From Alentia gelatinosa (taxonomy: Eukaryota; Annelida; Polychaeta; Phyllodocida; Polynoidae): a stretch of DNA of 64,000 bases. The DNA lies in assembly GCA_950022655.1 (NCBI GenBank), contig OX465587.1:24927716-24991715 (forward strand), read 5' to 3'. The position numbers and the translations under genes were made by a program. Shown here piece after piece: positions 1 through 45,556 of this stretch (positions within the stretch are counted from its first letter, which is position 1; every line of letters starts with the position of its first letter). The notes below the pieces were generated by a model that was not told the DNA's origin, did no database searches, and saw nothing but the letters and a program-made list of their open reading frames with translations.

Positions 1-290
1 CCCTTCCGTATATTGTTAGCGCGGAACAATAATTATCACCAATTATTATATGCCAAGATCATTAGTTTATATCCGTGTGGTATTCATGTAGCCCGACCTT
101 TTAGCATGAAATGTACAGTGCTCAATTGAAGTGTATCAAGTCTAAATAGACTTCGGAGATTTCCATGAGAAACGGTTGGGCCAGTGCCTGTACATGTATA
201 TGCACGTACCCGATTATATGTCCACTTTCTATATACTACTCACATGACCAGTCAACAGGTACACTGTATATATGTAGAGAGATACTTTTA

Positions 291-574
291 AGGCCCGGCG
301 TCCACCTACTACGATATGGCCCCGATATGTTCTACGATACAGCTCCCGATGGAAAATCAAAATCGCGTCGGAAGGGTCCCTAATATTGGGGCAGTTGACC
401 ATGTTTCTGCGATTAGACACCGATAAAAACCCTATACAATGAGTGGAGGATTGGCATGTCTAGACATATGTTTACGATTTTTCACCTTCCCGATATGTCT
501 CCGATATTCGCTTTTTGTATCGGTGCCATATCGGTAGGTCTAAATTTATATCGTAGTAGGTGGACGCCAGGCCT
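291..574. mobile_element. MITE family 1, copy A
   Basis: A 284-bp non-coding element has inverted ends: AGGCCCGGCGTCCACC on the left and its near reverse complement, ending GGTGGACGCCAGGCCT, on the right. The interior repeats motifs such as CGATATGG and AATCGCG(T). It shares the internal block AATCGC...TGGTCAACTGCC, in reverse order, with the other copies. It has no coding capacity. Its class is uncertain; a TA or TTA target site would fit Tc1/mariner or PIF/Harbinger derivatives. Confidence 0.85.
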
Positions 575-736
575 AATGATCAATATGGGTAACTCTATTG
601 TAATACACTCTTATATGACGGTAACATCCTATTAGAAAGGAGAATACATATGATTATAGCTACCTAGATCCTGGGCGGTGGAAACATGATTTAGGATTAG
701 CTGTGACTATACTGGCCTCGGCGGTTTCACACACTA

Positions 737-889
737 AGGCCCGGCGTCCACCTACTACGATATGGTTCCGATATGGTCTACGATGCACCTTCGGATAAAA
801 AATCTAAATCTCGTCGGGATGTTTGCATTTTGTATCGGTGCCATATCGGTAGGTTTAAATTTCTATCGTAGTAAGTGGACGCTAGGCCT
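737..889. mobile_element. MITE family 1, copy B (internally deleted)
   Basis: Both terminal inverted repeats (AGGCCCGGCGTCCACC and GTGGACGCTAGGCCT) are present, flanked by TA on each side, but the element is only 153 bp. The central block with the conserved AACGTGGTCAACTGCC motif is missing, so this is an internal deletion derivative. Confidence 0.85.
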
Positions 890-890
890 T

Positions 891-1135
891 AGGCCTGTTG
901 TCCACCTAAGTACTACGATAGAAATTTAGACCTACCGATATGGCATCGATACAAAAACCAAATATCGGAGACATATCTGGAAGGTGCAAAATATTAGAAA
1001 TATGTCTAGACAAACCAATAAACAATGCATTGTAAGGGGTTTGGGTGCCTAATCGCAGAAACGTGGTCAACTGCCCTGATATTAGGTGACCTTCCGACGC
1101 GATTTTGATTTTTTTATTGGGAGGTGCATCGTAGG
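891..1135. mobile_element. MITE family 1, copy C (right end missing)
   Basis: This copy starts with AGGCCTGTTGTCCACC directly against copy B and follows the family consensus through AATCGCAGAAACGTGGTCAA. It breaks off near GGAGGTGCATCGTAGG, before the expected right terminal repeat. Copies B and C therefore form a head-to-tail pair sharing a boundary, made by adjacent insertion or unequal exchange. Confidence 0.8.
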
Positions 1136-1357
1136 CGTTTTCATTAAGCATTGTCTAGAATTGCTGAAAAGTTCATGAGAGAGGTAATTTTATGTGATGT
1201 GTTAATTGATATCATGTTTCACATCTAGGCAACGGAAGTATTGATTGTTCCTTCTTGATAACCTGCGCAATAGAACTCTGATAGAGTTATTTCAGATACC
1301 AAGAAAGCGACTTCTCATATGTAATAAGGTAATCTATACGAGGTATTAAATCTCTTT

Positions 1358-1480
1358 AGCGGGGGAAACACCAAGCGAGACACGGCAGCGATTTCCGGAA
1401 TCGACAACAAAAATGGCATGTATGTGAGCTATATCATCTCTTATTTCACCTGATTATTGCTTCTGAGATGCCATATTATC
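1358..1480. mobile_element. Half copy of the CACACCAAGCGAG palindromic MITE
   Basis: The sequence ACACCAAGCGAGACACGGCA, then a CAGCGATTTCCGGAATCG block and a TGTGAGCTAT...TTTCACCTGATTATTGCTTC block, matches the left half of the elements at 19392-19612 and 19616-19836. The mirror-image right half is absent. Confidence 0.7.
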
Positions 1481-4400
1481 GGTCAGTAATGTGTATCTCA
1501 TTTCGAATACGGCCAGGTTTGTTCATAAATGCTGGTAAAGTCATTTCCTCGAATGATCTTTCTTACATCAAATCGTTTGTATTGGAGCAACTGAGACCTG
1601 CCGATGGCAGATCTGAGCAATGATTTAGAGCCACTGCAGCTGGAGAGAGTGGTGTGTTCATGTGTGAGAGCGGTGAGAGCCTGGACGTGAGTGTGGATAT
1701 AGATGCATGCGAAATAATGCAAACATGCATGCAGACATAATTTTTTTGGTTGTCAGTTATACATAGAGCCGTTAGTGGTCTATATATCAGTGGCTGACAT
1801 GAGTCGTACTGATCATTGTAGATATATCAGTAAAAGTACGTCATGTCCTTGATAGATAATGCATCAGTAAAGAATGCAGTCAACGATGGTGGGTATAGTT
1901 GGAAAACTGACTCGGTGTTTAATCTATGAATCGTTACGAACTCACGGACTTGGCCCGACACGGTCAGATGGGAGGGCGTATTTCTGAGTCCATGAATGAG
2001 TAATGATACACAGATAAAATGCCTGGTCTGTTTTCCCTTTATGATACACCTAGAAATATGTTTAATTCATAACAATTAACCTTTAAATGCTATTCAAAGT
2101 CTAACTTGGACAAGCAGATCTGGGACGTATTTCACAATATTCGTTACATGTCTAGATGGCGTCTAGATGGTGTGTCCGGTTTTATAAGAACTAGATATTA
2201 GACTTTGTTTTGTCCGTTCTTGCTTGCACTATTGGTACCGCTTTTCATGTTTATCTAACACTTTTGTCATGAAACTAGTGAAACAGGTCCATGATGTGTC
2301 TAGATTTGTTTAACTCTTATGTTTGGGGTCTGTCTTTACCTAAGGACAGCTACTTGTGTTGTCACGAAACTAGACAACCCCAATGTCACAGACATGTCAC
2401 AAAACTAGTGAAACAGGTCCCAGGCTGGTCCGTCCATGCTGACATGGGTGTCAAAGCGGGCCGTATATGTCACACTGGTCGGTACAACATATTTTTGTAC
2501 CACTGTGAAATATGATTCATTTACGATACACTGAGCAGAGGTCAGTAACCATCAGACAGATGTGCACAGGTGTACAATAAAGGTCCCATTGGTCACTGGG
2601 AGGGTCAGTTGTCAGCGATGGTGTAAGGGGTCAGTGTGTGGGTGTAGAAGGTGGTCAGTGATAATAAGCAGACGATCATTGCTGGTTTCTCGTGCGGTTC
2701 GTGTGTGGGTGAGCGAACAAGGCGCACCCTCCACCCTACCAGCGGGGGTCAGCCAACAAAGACAGACGAACGCCAAGTGTGCGCGCGTCCCGCTGCGAGC
2801 CGCCACCGCCACTCGTCTGCGCAGGTGGCTGGTACCTGGCGTTCCGTGACGTTTACAATATCGACACGTGTGGACTGACTCCTTACCCGGACAATTTTAC
2901 TGCGCATGCTCACGCCACCATTAGGAGGACACGCTTTACTATTAACTGCCGCAACCCACAGCAAAGTGCCGGCCTGCAGTTTTTGTTTTTTTTTATTCCT
3001 CTATGAGTTGAAAGTATTATTAAAAAAAGTATATCTCTGACAGAAATCAATCAATATTGACAATTCCCTTATATTGGTCACCCGTTGATTCTATCACAGC
3101 TGGATAGCGGGGTATATAGGTGAAATATAGCGAAGAGGAAATAAGATATTGCCTGATAGACGATTGAAGAGTAAGACACTTTTTTTGTAATTCTATTACG
3201 AATATCTTGTTTTGATTTCTTTATTTTCACGTCACATGGGGAATGATAAAAGAGTTGTCTTCGAGAAAAAGAGGGCGTAATAAACACGAGACTGGAGAGG
3301 GACCGTATGGAGGGAACGTGTTGTTTGGTACGTTCAGCGCCGCGACACAAGATTCCTCTTAGTGTTCTCTGTCCATCTCGTGTCTGTGTCTATCTGTGAC
3401 GTGTCCTTGATGTGTTATTGACGTGCCACTGACACGAAACACCTCCTCGACCATACTGATAGCCATATGCACTGCTTGTTTATAATTGTTATCATTATCT
3501 TTATCATCACACAATTTACACTTTTCGTTTCCATGAGTAGGCCACTGACCATACACAGCTTAAGGATACACAGCCTGAAGAAGTCTATTGAATGTAGACG
3601 AAACGTTTCAAATTAATAACTCAAATCCCTCCCCCCCCCCCCCTATCTCGATGTAGAGTTACCCCCAATAAATTCACTTTAAATCTAATCAGCTTGTCTG
3701 GTTTTCTGTGGATTTCTTATGATTTGACAGCTTAGGGATATAGGGGTAGGGTATTTAGGTAGGTTTATTTTTCTTATGGAAGGCTTGAAGTTGTGCATGG
3801 ACAATGTAAAAGCAATAGCAATTTGGATGTATGGTCTGAGAAGTTCTTCAAATTAATAGTATTATATGTTACCAGACATAGGCCCGGTATAATCCATAAT
3901 AGATATATAGCATAGTTGTTGTACGTATAAGTACGTTTTATATTGGGTACAGAAAGTGGGTAGAATAAATCCAAGTTGAGTTGAAGCCTCCACGAGAGGA
4001 AGGGAAAACACATTTCCTTTCCTCTTTATATGAATACTCACCGGAAATTTGACAATATTTGAAGAATGGAAATCGTGCGTTATTGATAATATCTGGTTAG
4101 ACCAGATGAACTTGATTAAAAGACTAAAGATTGTACGAATACTACATCGCTGTCGAATAACAGACGATTTCTACAGAGAGGTACATGAGTTATTGTTGTG
4201 TTCTATCGGTAGGAAAGAGCCCAGACAGCATAAGCGTCTACTCCTGTGCTCTGTACCTGCACCTCTATGTACGCACCCCCCCCCCCTACCCTCTCCAAGG
4301 TGAGCCTGGAGGATAAGTTTCTCCCCGTAGCACTGCCGGGAACGCCCCATGGCATGCCCAGGAGGCAGTAAGCTTGGATGCGTCATGCCAAGTTCAGAGG

Positions 4401-5407
4401 TCTACAAGGATTTCCACTTGTGTAAAAGTCAGAGATAGACTTAAGGCCGGTTACCTGCCTGCCCGCCGCCCCTTGGCACGCCCACCTAGCCTCCACTCAC
4501 CTGTTCGTGCACCACCCCTCACGGAAGCCTCCAAATGCAGTCACGTGGTTAATACCAGCCAATGGCAACGTGGCTAGGCGGCGTTCTTGTCGGCGTCTCC
4601 AGTCAGGCGGCAGTTCCTAAAGTCGTCGCTGGGTGGGGCGGCGGGCGTTTGAAGAGCATTAAGAGGAGGGTGGGAAGGGACGAGGGGCATGCTGGGTATG
4701 GATAGTGAGGCGGGAATGGGGTATGAGGAAAAGTCAGAGAAAAGTCAGAATAACATCCATAACTCTTCGGAAAGAACAGACAAATATTAGTTGACGTCGG
4801 TGCCCGGCGGCGTTTGCTATAGACATGCTGTGAAATGCCAAACGGTGGTCGTTGGAAGCTATCCTTAGTCATACCGGTAGAAGCATCTCGAGTATAAACA
4901 CAGTGTCTATATGTACTTAGATTAACGCTTCATTTTTGGTTCATATACACGTGTTCGTGATTTATCCATATATCAAATTGGAAATTAAGATATGAAGTAG
5001 CCTAGACTATACACGATACTTGCAATTGCATATTTTCGGTCTTTTTGCTTTCATTGTAATATCCGGATGTACTTTATGTTTCTTTTTTAAATTACAAGTT
5101 CTTATACTCAATCTCTTTGGTGAAAACTTGTTGTTGGAAAATAACTTCTGTAGTAGCAGCATGTATTTGTACCTAAGGATAGGCTCTGTTAAGCACATGT
5201 TAAATGGGCGAGTGATGACCCTGTGATGCAGCGAAATACCTTACTCTACTAATAGCACTTTGAATTATCAAAAGTAATTTGAGACACTCTGAGCCATATC
5301 TGAATGGATCATAAAGAGATCGGCAGTTTGATAAAAACTAATATTTCACTATTTGTTATTTATTCTTATGTAAGTGTTATATCAACCAATTCATATTCAA
5401 AGTTGTA

Positions 5408-6039
5408 CAGAAGAACCCGGCGAAAGCGTTCCAGACTAAAATGTCCGTCTACGCGGGGTGACCCCTTAAACGGGGTTTTCACTTTTACAATGTGCACCAT
5501 TCCCATTGTCTCACAGAGTTCTGGTTATGCAGTCATTGTACATTGTATATATAGGGCGGGTCGTTGCCGACAAACACGCCGACACACAGGCCTACCTGGC
5601 AGTGTTGTCCGCACACCGCCCTGCCGTATGTGATAAGGTGCCCCTCTGAAGTGTCCGTTTAGGCCTGGTGTCCACCTACTATGATAGAAATTTAGACCTA
5701 CCGATATGGCATCGATACAAAAAGTCAATATCGGAGACATATCGGGAAGGGGCAAAATCATAGACATATGTCTAGACATTCCAATCCACCACGCATTGTA
5801 TTGGATTTTTATCTGTGTCTAATCGCAGAAACGTGGTCAACTGCCCCGATATTAGGTGACCTTCCGACGCGATTTTGATTTTTGTGTCGGGAAGTGCATC
5901 GTAGACCATATCGGTGCCATATCGTAGTAGGTGGACGCCGGGCCTTACACAGGGTTAAATGGCTTTTGGTTTAGAAATAACTGTCTGTTTACGCGGGGTG
6001 TTCGCTTACGCAGGGTATCCATTTGGCGAGGTTTTACTG
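5408..6039. mobile_element. Pogo/Tigger-like element, split by a nested MITE
   Basis: The left end, CAGAAGAACCCGGCG after TA, and the right end, GGCGAGGTTTTACTG before TA, resemble the ends of the CAGTAGAACCCC elements at 33032 and 51992. Short GTCCG(T/C)(T/C)TACGCGGGGTG motifs characteristic of that family occur at 5440 and 5980. MITE copy D sits inside, between 5661 and 5945. The intervening part around 5500-5640 is not recognised. Degenerate, with no transposase frame. Confidence 0.55.
5661..5945. mobile_element. MITE family 1, copy D (nested)
   Basis: A 285-bp copy with left AGGCCTGGTGTCCACC and right GGTGGACGCCGGGCCT. It contains the whole family interior, including AATCGCAGAAACGTGGTCAA. 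The flanking sequence on both sides belongs to a pogo-like element, so this copy inserted later. Confidence 0.85.
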
Positions 6040-6109
6040 TAGACCCTACTATAGATTAGACATCATTAATAATATTCTATTATAGACAGCCATACAGGTC
6101 CAAAGCTTA

Positions 6110-6372
6110 AGGCCCGGAGTCCACCTATTACGATAGAAATTTATACCTCGCGATATGGCTCCGATGCAAAAAGTCAAAATTGTAGACACCCAACGATACA
6201 GGTTTTTCATCGGGACCAAATCGTAGACGCCGTTTTACAATGGAGTCTAATCGGAGAGAAGTGGTCGACTGCCCCGATATTAGGTGACCCTCCGACGCGA
6301 TTTTTATATTTTATCGGGAGGTCTACCTTAGACTATATCGGAGCCATATCGTGGTAGGTGGATGCCGGGCCT
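6110..6372. mobile_element. MITE family 1, copy E
   Basis: A 263-bp copy with left AGGCCCGGAGTCCACC and right GGTGGATGCCGGGCCT, flanked by TA on both sides. The interior is diverged but keeps the block GTGGTCGACTGCCCCGATAT. Confidence 0.85.
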
Positions 6373-8779
6373 TATGCTATAAGGTCTATCATCGGGCATT
6401 GGAAATCCATCCCTTGCGGCATCTATATGGGAATCTGCATCATTGCCTGCAATTATCAGGACGTCTTTTGGTTCAAGGTATCTGAAGTTAGATATCTCAA
6501 AGGGTAGGCCTACTTGGAATTCCAATATATTGCTGAGAGTATTCTAAGAATTAAGATGACATTTTGTGCATCCGCCCTTATGATAAGAATTAGGTAAGAA
6601 CAGGAAATTCTTCAGAACTACTGCCTTTTGTCTGTCGAGGAAAAGGTCAAATATTTTATTGCCACACTGCATGTTCTAACGTGCACAGTGACACTACAAT
6701 GATGTCCGACCCGATTATATCTGCCGTGTCATGTGACCACCACATAATCACGTGACATGGGCATCAGTGTGTTTACTGCTGAGTAGGAATTGTCCTTTTA
6801 TCGACGCCATCTTTGCCCGTGGGCATAACCAGTCGATGACGCGTGGGGCGTGAAGGTCAACCTCGCCATTGACCGCTGCTCTTCTCGCGCTGGTCTGTGG
6901 TGGGGCGTGACAGAAGGCGGGGAGGACAGTTAATGAGTCAAACAATAATACTAATCACTGGCAGTGGCAGACAGGCGGGCCTTCCGCTACCCCCACCACT
7001 GTAGACCTACCCCTGGGTGGGGTATAGCGGGTGGTTGACATGAACCTAGCGCTCACCGATTCACGTGTGAAAGTCACCATTATGACTACTTCTCTGTCGG
7101 TCGTTTTATGTTCTCAAGCTTTCATTTTTGCTGTCTTCCACTTCGTATCCAAAAGATTTTGATATTTGAGTACATATTTCAGAGACGATCCTTTACAAGG
7201 CATGCGAAGAAACTGGGCAACACTTATATATCTGATTACATTCTCTCGTTTACTTCTCAAAGTATAAAACATGGTATTCTGTCGCATATAAGGATGGTGT
7301 ACTTTGTCAGCATGGCTACACGATTCAATAGGTGCTACTGCCTTCGCCGACTTCCCATTATATAATATGGTCAAATATTGAGCGCTGCCTTTACTAATTA
7401 ATCAATCGAAGCTACAGTCCTTTGATATCACTGAAACAAATACATCACACCACAACCTTCCGGCTGTTAGGCCATATGGCGAAGATCAGTGAATAACACG
7501 GTATTGTCAACATATTATCGCCGGAACAAAACTAACGGGATTCTCGGGCCGGGGTGCGCCGCGGGGTGCTGACGGGCCGCACCGGTGGGCGGCCCGTGAA
7601 CATGACGTCCGTAGTCCCGGGGACGGTGCCCCGCTGTGGCCCTCTCCGTAGGATGCCCCCAGTCACCAAAGGTCACGTGGGTGGCAAGACGCCCCCTGTT
7701 GGCTACTGAGGGCAGCCCACTTCCGGTCCATTGCGTCTGCGCGCATTCCAACAGGTACATTTTACACTGAGATGGGTGCTGGGGTCCGAGTTTGTAACAT
7801 GGTCTTCTCCACCAACCCCAAACGCCGAAGTGCGTCTTCGAATGGCAAAGGTTGTACTATTTATCCTACACCGCATGTTAATCTCCATAGATCTAACAAC
7901 GTGGGATTGCATGCCACGGTTATGCCATAAGACACATGTATATACTACGGGTGCCATATGAAGTTGAAAGCATCTAAAAGATATTTAATTTTATATTATA
8001 ATTGTTTATATGTCGTTCGTTGCCTTCTGCTACAGATTTTACTCAGCTCTGCTTCGTGATATTATTCCGGGAAGACTACTCACGCGATAAACAAGCAAAT
8101 GAATTTTGTGACGTTTTATAATATAGATTCCCCCTGTGTCAATACAGTAATGCTGAATAATGGAGAGAGAGAGAGAGTCTGAACCAATACGACAAGAATG
8201 AATGGATTTTTATGGCGGTCTTGAAAACCAGCCAAATATCAATGTGCTATAGATTATTACATAGGATACTCGTCCTTATTAAGATACTGTAGATTCACAC
8301 CAATAGACTTAAATATGCACGTCCAACCGGTGTAAATGCCTCATCCAAGAAAAGCCGCCTACACAATAAGGTGAGATGTGATTATATCATTCTAACCTCG
8401 TTTCTCTGAACAACGCGAAACACACCGTAGAATGCTGTCATAAAGTAGGAGTTAACAAGGATAATCAGTGTTGGGTTTCTATCGGAGAACGATCGCTCAA
8501 AAAATGCTTTCAGACGTTAATCTACATGAAATTCCCGGAAAATCACCATCCTGCCACTCCTAACATACACTCCCAAAACTGGACTGTCCACCACATACTG
8601 TTTGGATGAGGGATCTGCATTGTTTCGTTTGCTGAGTGGATGAAGGGAGTGATAGCCGGCCAAAGACCTTCTATTCCATTCAGTCAATCCGCCAGGTCGC
8701 CTCCTAATTCCCAATATTAGCAATACCGATCTGCGGCTTACGGCCAAGTTACAACCGCTAAATAAACTATTAGAGTTGG

Positions 8780-9403
8780 TACGTGGGGCGGGAGGGGGCG
8801 GGCGGGGGGGCGGGGGGGGGGGGGTTGGAGGCGGGAGGGACAGAGGGCGCTTATTCGAGATGCCTCACGCATGCGCAGACAGGTGAGAGCGGCGGCGCAC
8901 CGAGCGTCCGTCAGGGTCGGCGTCTAGTTCTGCTGAGAGGCACGAGGGGGCGCGCAGGCGGCAGTCTCTATAACAGGAGAGGAGACTTTGGGGTAGGGAT
9001 CAGAAAGGCGAGGACAACTAGCGAGGTCTCTGTTACAGAAGTCTTTAACTGAGGCCTACCACCACGGCCCTGGAGTAAGCCTCACCTTAGGCATTCACTA
9101 GGCTTTCATCAGGCCTGCTGATACCACTCGCATCACCGACTGAGCCTGCAGAAAAGTTACACTTAGTTATGCACCACGTAACCAGGTGCAGGCAGTCGAG
9201 GTGCGTTTCTCCAGTGTATTAAGCACTGTTCCTCCTTACGACAACACTTGAAGGAGACAAACTAATAGCCGGAGCCTGACTCCAGCTCTTCTTCCTCCTG
9301 GGTGTATTTCCTCCACGCGTTGACGTGCCCACCACGTACAGGACTCAGACACGGGCGCTCGGACTATATAGCGTAGTGATCCACGTGTCCGTCGACAGCG
9401 ACA
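8780..9403 (+). promoter_or_regulatory. PRDM14: GC-rich candidate promoter and 5' leader of PRDM14
   Basis: The 620 bp before the PRDM14 start codon are markedly richer in G, C and CpG than the flanks. G-runs at 8783-8835 have strong quadruplex potential. A palindrome matching the NRF-1 site (ACGCATGCGCAG, 8867-8878) lies inside. A TATATA at 9365-9370 is too near the ATG to place a useful leader unless the 5' UTR is very short, so a TATA-less CpG promoter with start sites between 8850 and 9350 is more likely. No transcript evidence is available. Confidence 0.4.
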
Positions 9404-42541
<33,138 letters not shown>

Positions 42542-42879
42542 TGATAAACACAGATGCGTATATTCTGCGATACGAGTAATTGAAAGCTCCTTTTGGTAAG
42601 ATAAGTAAAGTAGGTTATGCTGGAGTGAAACAGGGGGTGAATTTAACATCCATATTTTGTCTACAGATCTGGTACTATAGACCGTGAATGGGTGATAATG
42701 GGTGGGTTAGTTATCAGGGTTTGTTGTTCAATTGGTGCAGCCGATTTAAAAATAATAAATTTGAAGGTTTTCTAGTCAAGTTGGGAGCGGAAAGGGTCAC
42801 AGAGATAGAAATAGTATTCCGTTTGTATATTTTGTAAATAGATATTTATATCAGTCCTGCTAAATGATTTAGCCATATG

Positions 42880-43269
42880 AATAAAAATATATATATACAG
42901 GACAGCCATGTCATACACTGTTTATAAATACTGATCGGGACCGAACCATTCTAGTGTAAAGTGAAGTTGTCTATTTCTATGTCCTTTTGTGAAAACGCAC
43001 AGCCGAATAAATGCTGTGATCACAAAAGAGTGAATTCGTTGTGATTGATGCTGGCATCTTTGTGCAGTGGAGAAAAAACACCAGGACGAGTCCACCAAAA
43101 AGTAATGCTGTATGAGGGAATGATACCATTGTCCAGACAAATCAAACTGTATCACGTTTACTACTTATAATTGATATCTTGGTCCCGCGAAATACTGTAA
43201 GCTGCGATGAAATAAAAACTATTTGTCTGTATTTCCTCCTTGCAAATTGATATGATGTTGCCAAATAAA
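42880..43269 (+). terminator. PRDM14: Candidate PRDM14 poly(A) signals
   Basis: AATAAA hexamers occur at 42880-42885, 43211-43216 and 43264-43269, 340 to 730 bp after the stop. Which is used is unknown. The last two lie together and are followed by further AATAAA. Confidence 0.4.
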
Positions 43270-43647
43270 TTTGTTATAAATAAAACTATCCGGGATTTGT
43301 CTTAATTCTTATGTAAGCTGATGCGGCCTTGTAAAGGTGATGAATAGCCATTACTGATTCACTAAGTGTGGTTGAAAGATTTATGCAGCAGATAGTTCTG
43401 AAGAAATAGGGTATTTTAGCATTTTTCTTCCCCCATTTATCAAAAGTTACATCATCCGAAGATGAAGCATTGCAGAGAGTCTACTCAGGTTTATTTCTTT
43501 TTCATTTGAGTACTAGGTGGTGATTCCTTTCTGAATCAAACTTCTGAAATGAGATAAAACTATATTCCTATATACCCATTGTCGAACTAATTAGAGTTAC
43601 ATACCGCTGCTAGGGGGTGCATTAAAAATAAATTATGTGTCGAGGTT

Positions 43648-43704
43648 GACGTTTTCGTCCCGCTCTCATGTTTTCGTCCCGCTCTGACGTTTTCGTCCCG
43701 CTCT
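43648..43704. repeat. Three tandem 19-bp repeats
   Basis: GACGTTTTCGTCCCGCTCT occurs three times head to tail; the middle copy starts CAT instead of GAC. A palindromic GATCACGTGAT follows at once. An inverted piece, GGCGGGACGAAAC, follows at about 43724. Confidence 0.9.
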
Positions 43705-43833
43705 GATCACGTGATACAGTACAGCGGCGGGACGAAACAATAGCTGTTGTGGTTACTCAATAAGGGTGGCCATTTGCTTCGGAAGTGTTTCAGGTAAAGA
43801 ATTCAGCATTTTTATCGATATTTGAAGGTATAT

Positions 43834-43995
43834 TGGAATAGGGAAACCAAGTACCGGTAAGCAAAAGTCAAAGTTACTTAGTAAGGCTTGGAAAAATTAC
43901 TGCCCGCGGCTGACGCCTTGGGCAGTAATTTTTCCAAGCCTTACCTCGTAACTTTGAACTTTTGCTCACCGGAACATAGTTTCCCTCTATTTCCA
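43834..43995. mobile_element. Fold-back MITE (near-perfect 65-bp hairpin)
   Basis: The left arm runs from TGGAATAGGGAAAC through AGCAAAAGTCAAAGTTAC and AAGGCTTGGAAAAATTACTG. The right arm is its inverse, CAGTAATTTTTCCAAGCCTT through GTAACTTTGAACTTTTGCT to GTTTCCCTCTATTTCCA. The loop is under 20 bp. Half of the same element recurs at 53214-53276. Confidence 0.88.
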
Positions 43996-44563
43996 CCGCG
44001 CAGAACGCAGGTGGATGGAATCAAATAACACCCTCAAGCATCGGAATTTATCGGAAATATTATCATTCAGAGCAAGTTCGTCAGATACGATACTTTATTC
44101 TGCTACCTGAAGCTTGAGAGCAGCTCCAACGGGCGACACGAGGGGACCGTTAGATTCAATTATATTACCATCACACATCATGTGATCCTTAACGGTGTGT
44201 ATTTGATCACACTGCAACGGTATAGCTGTTATTGTTATGTACCTGTAGGCGAATGTCTCACACTTACTGGCCGGCTATATGAATCCCGTTCGTGACAGTG
44301 CGACGAACTATAATTGATACTAACCCTGTGTACCACGTGGCTTGCTGAGACAATGAAAAAATGGCGTTTTAATGATTTGCAGGTATATGATGATAAGGAG
44401 ACATAGTGATGTTGGCCAGCTGAATTTCATCTGTTCCGTTAACTCAGTGGGTATTTTCAACACAAAACAACACGGAATAGATTCCATTCAACCACCCTAA
44501 CTATGTCTCCCTATATAACCGTGGCTGTCTGTCTCTGCAAACTCACGCTCCAACTGACATATA

Positions 44564-44954
44564 CGCCATTTTCCACTGGCCGACGAAAACAACACCGATA
44601 AATTGAATTCTCCTAAGAGTTGGTCGGTGGTGGCCATCGACTGCACGTCAGAGTCTAAAAGTCAGTGAGGGTACTGTGTGTGCCTTGTTTCTGTCGCACA
44701 GCTCCATATTAACGGAATTGTCCTCCAAACAAAATGGCCATCACTGACGATTTCAAACTCATCTGATTCCGTCAGTCATTGACCAAGTCAGTCAGTCGTG
44801 GCCTTATTACATAATCTATGCTCAATTGATCAGTGAGCATTTCTCTGCATGTCTTGTTTCTATTCACCAATCAGGCCTCAGTATACGCTAAAAATCGGTT
44901 GGTGTTTCCTGACTACAGATCGGTGGCGAATAGTTGGCTGGTGCAAAATGGCCT
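44564..44954. mobile_element. MITE family 5, first copy
   Basis: The ends CGCCATTTTCCACTGGCCGA and the inverse of AGTTGGCTGGTGCAAAATGG, both flanked by TA, enclose a 390-bp non-coding interior. The blocks GGTCGGTGGTGGCCATCGAC and CACGTCAGAGTC are shared with 49871-50174. Confidence 0.7.
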
Positions 44955-45185
44955 TATGAAAGTAACACGTTTGATATCCCCTGTGTAATCGTATAATCGT
45001 GCGATCGTGTGTAGCTCTATGTCTGTGTTTTCAAGCATTCTCTTGCGAGTGGGTTTTGCTTGGTTGACAATTCAAATTATCTTATCGTTGAGTTTACCAC
45101 TCATGTCCCATTGGATTGGCCATCGTCCCATTTGATCATTGTTCCCTTTGGTTGAAAGTTGTGATTCATTAAAGATATTTTAGCA

Positions 45186-45240
45186 CAGTAGATTCCCGCT
45201 AATAAGCAACCTGTGGTTCCCATATTAAGTGGTCGTATTA
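45186..45240 (+). mobile_element. Left end of a second pogo-like element
   Basis: CAGTAGATTCCCGCTAATAA followed by GTGGTCGTATTA resembles ends of Tc1/pogo-type elements. The family 6 MITE starts immediately after. The matching right end was not found. Confidence 0.45.
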
Positions 45241-45556
45241 AGCCCAATGCCCATCTACCGATTTCGAAAAATTTATGTATGTTTGTCGGCGACAAACGGA
45301 GGGTTATTTGTCTCAGCCAAGCCATCCTAACGGAGTTGGTAGATGTAGGACAGCTAGGCAAGGCTACCCAGTGATTAGTGAACACTCGGTGTCTTTGGTT
45401 TTTGCCCTCCCCCAGCGATTAGTGGACCATACACCGATTTTATCATTGTGCAGGTCGAGCGAGGGGTTACGTAATTTGCCTGCAACAAAGTGACCGACTC
45501 CTATAGGATTTGGGAACTAATCGTTCAACCCTAAATCGGTAGATGGGCATCCGGCT
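45241..45556. mobile_element. MITE family 6
   Basis: Left AGCCCAATGCCCATCTACCG and right CGGTAGATGGGCATCCGGCT are inverted with two differences, continuing inward as ATTT / AAAT. 316 bp, non-coding. Confidence 0.8.

Larger units (their letters stand above)
1..8779. other. Repeat-rich DNA upstream of PRDM14, no gene recognised
   Basis: No open frame here looks like a conserved protein. All long frames are short, unsupported and start at random Met codons. The stretch carries five copies of the 285-bp MITE family (291-574, 737-889, 891-1135, 5661-5945, 6110-6372), half of a palindromic MITE (1358-1480), a split pogo-like element (5408-6039), and a direct repeat of about 25 bp at 2267 and 2396. 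Short C- and G-runs occur at 3627-3643 and 4269-4276. Distal PRDM14 control elements could lie here but none can be read from sequence alone. Confidence 0.7.

Noticed and set aside
43648..43704. Tandem 19-bp repeats as a CRISPR-like array
   Set aside because: Repeats abut without spacers and the genome is eukaryotic.
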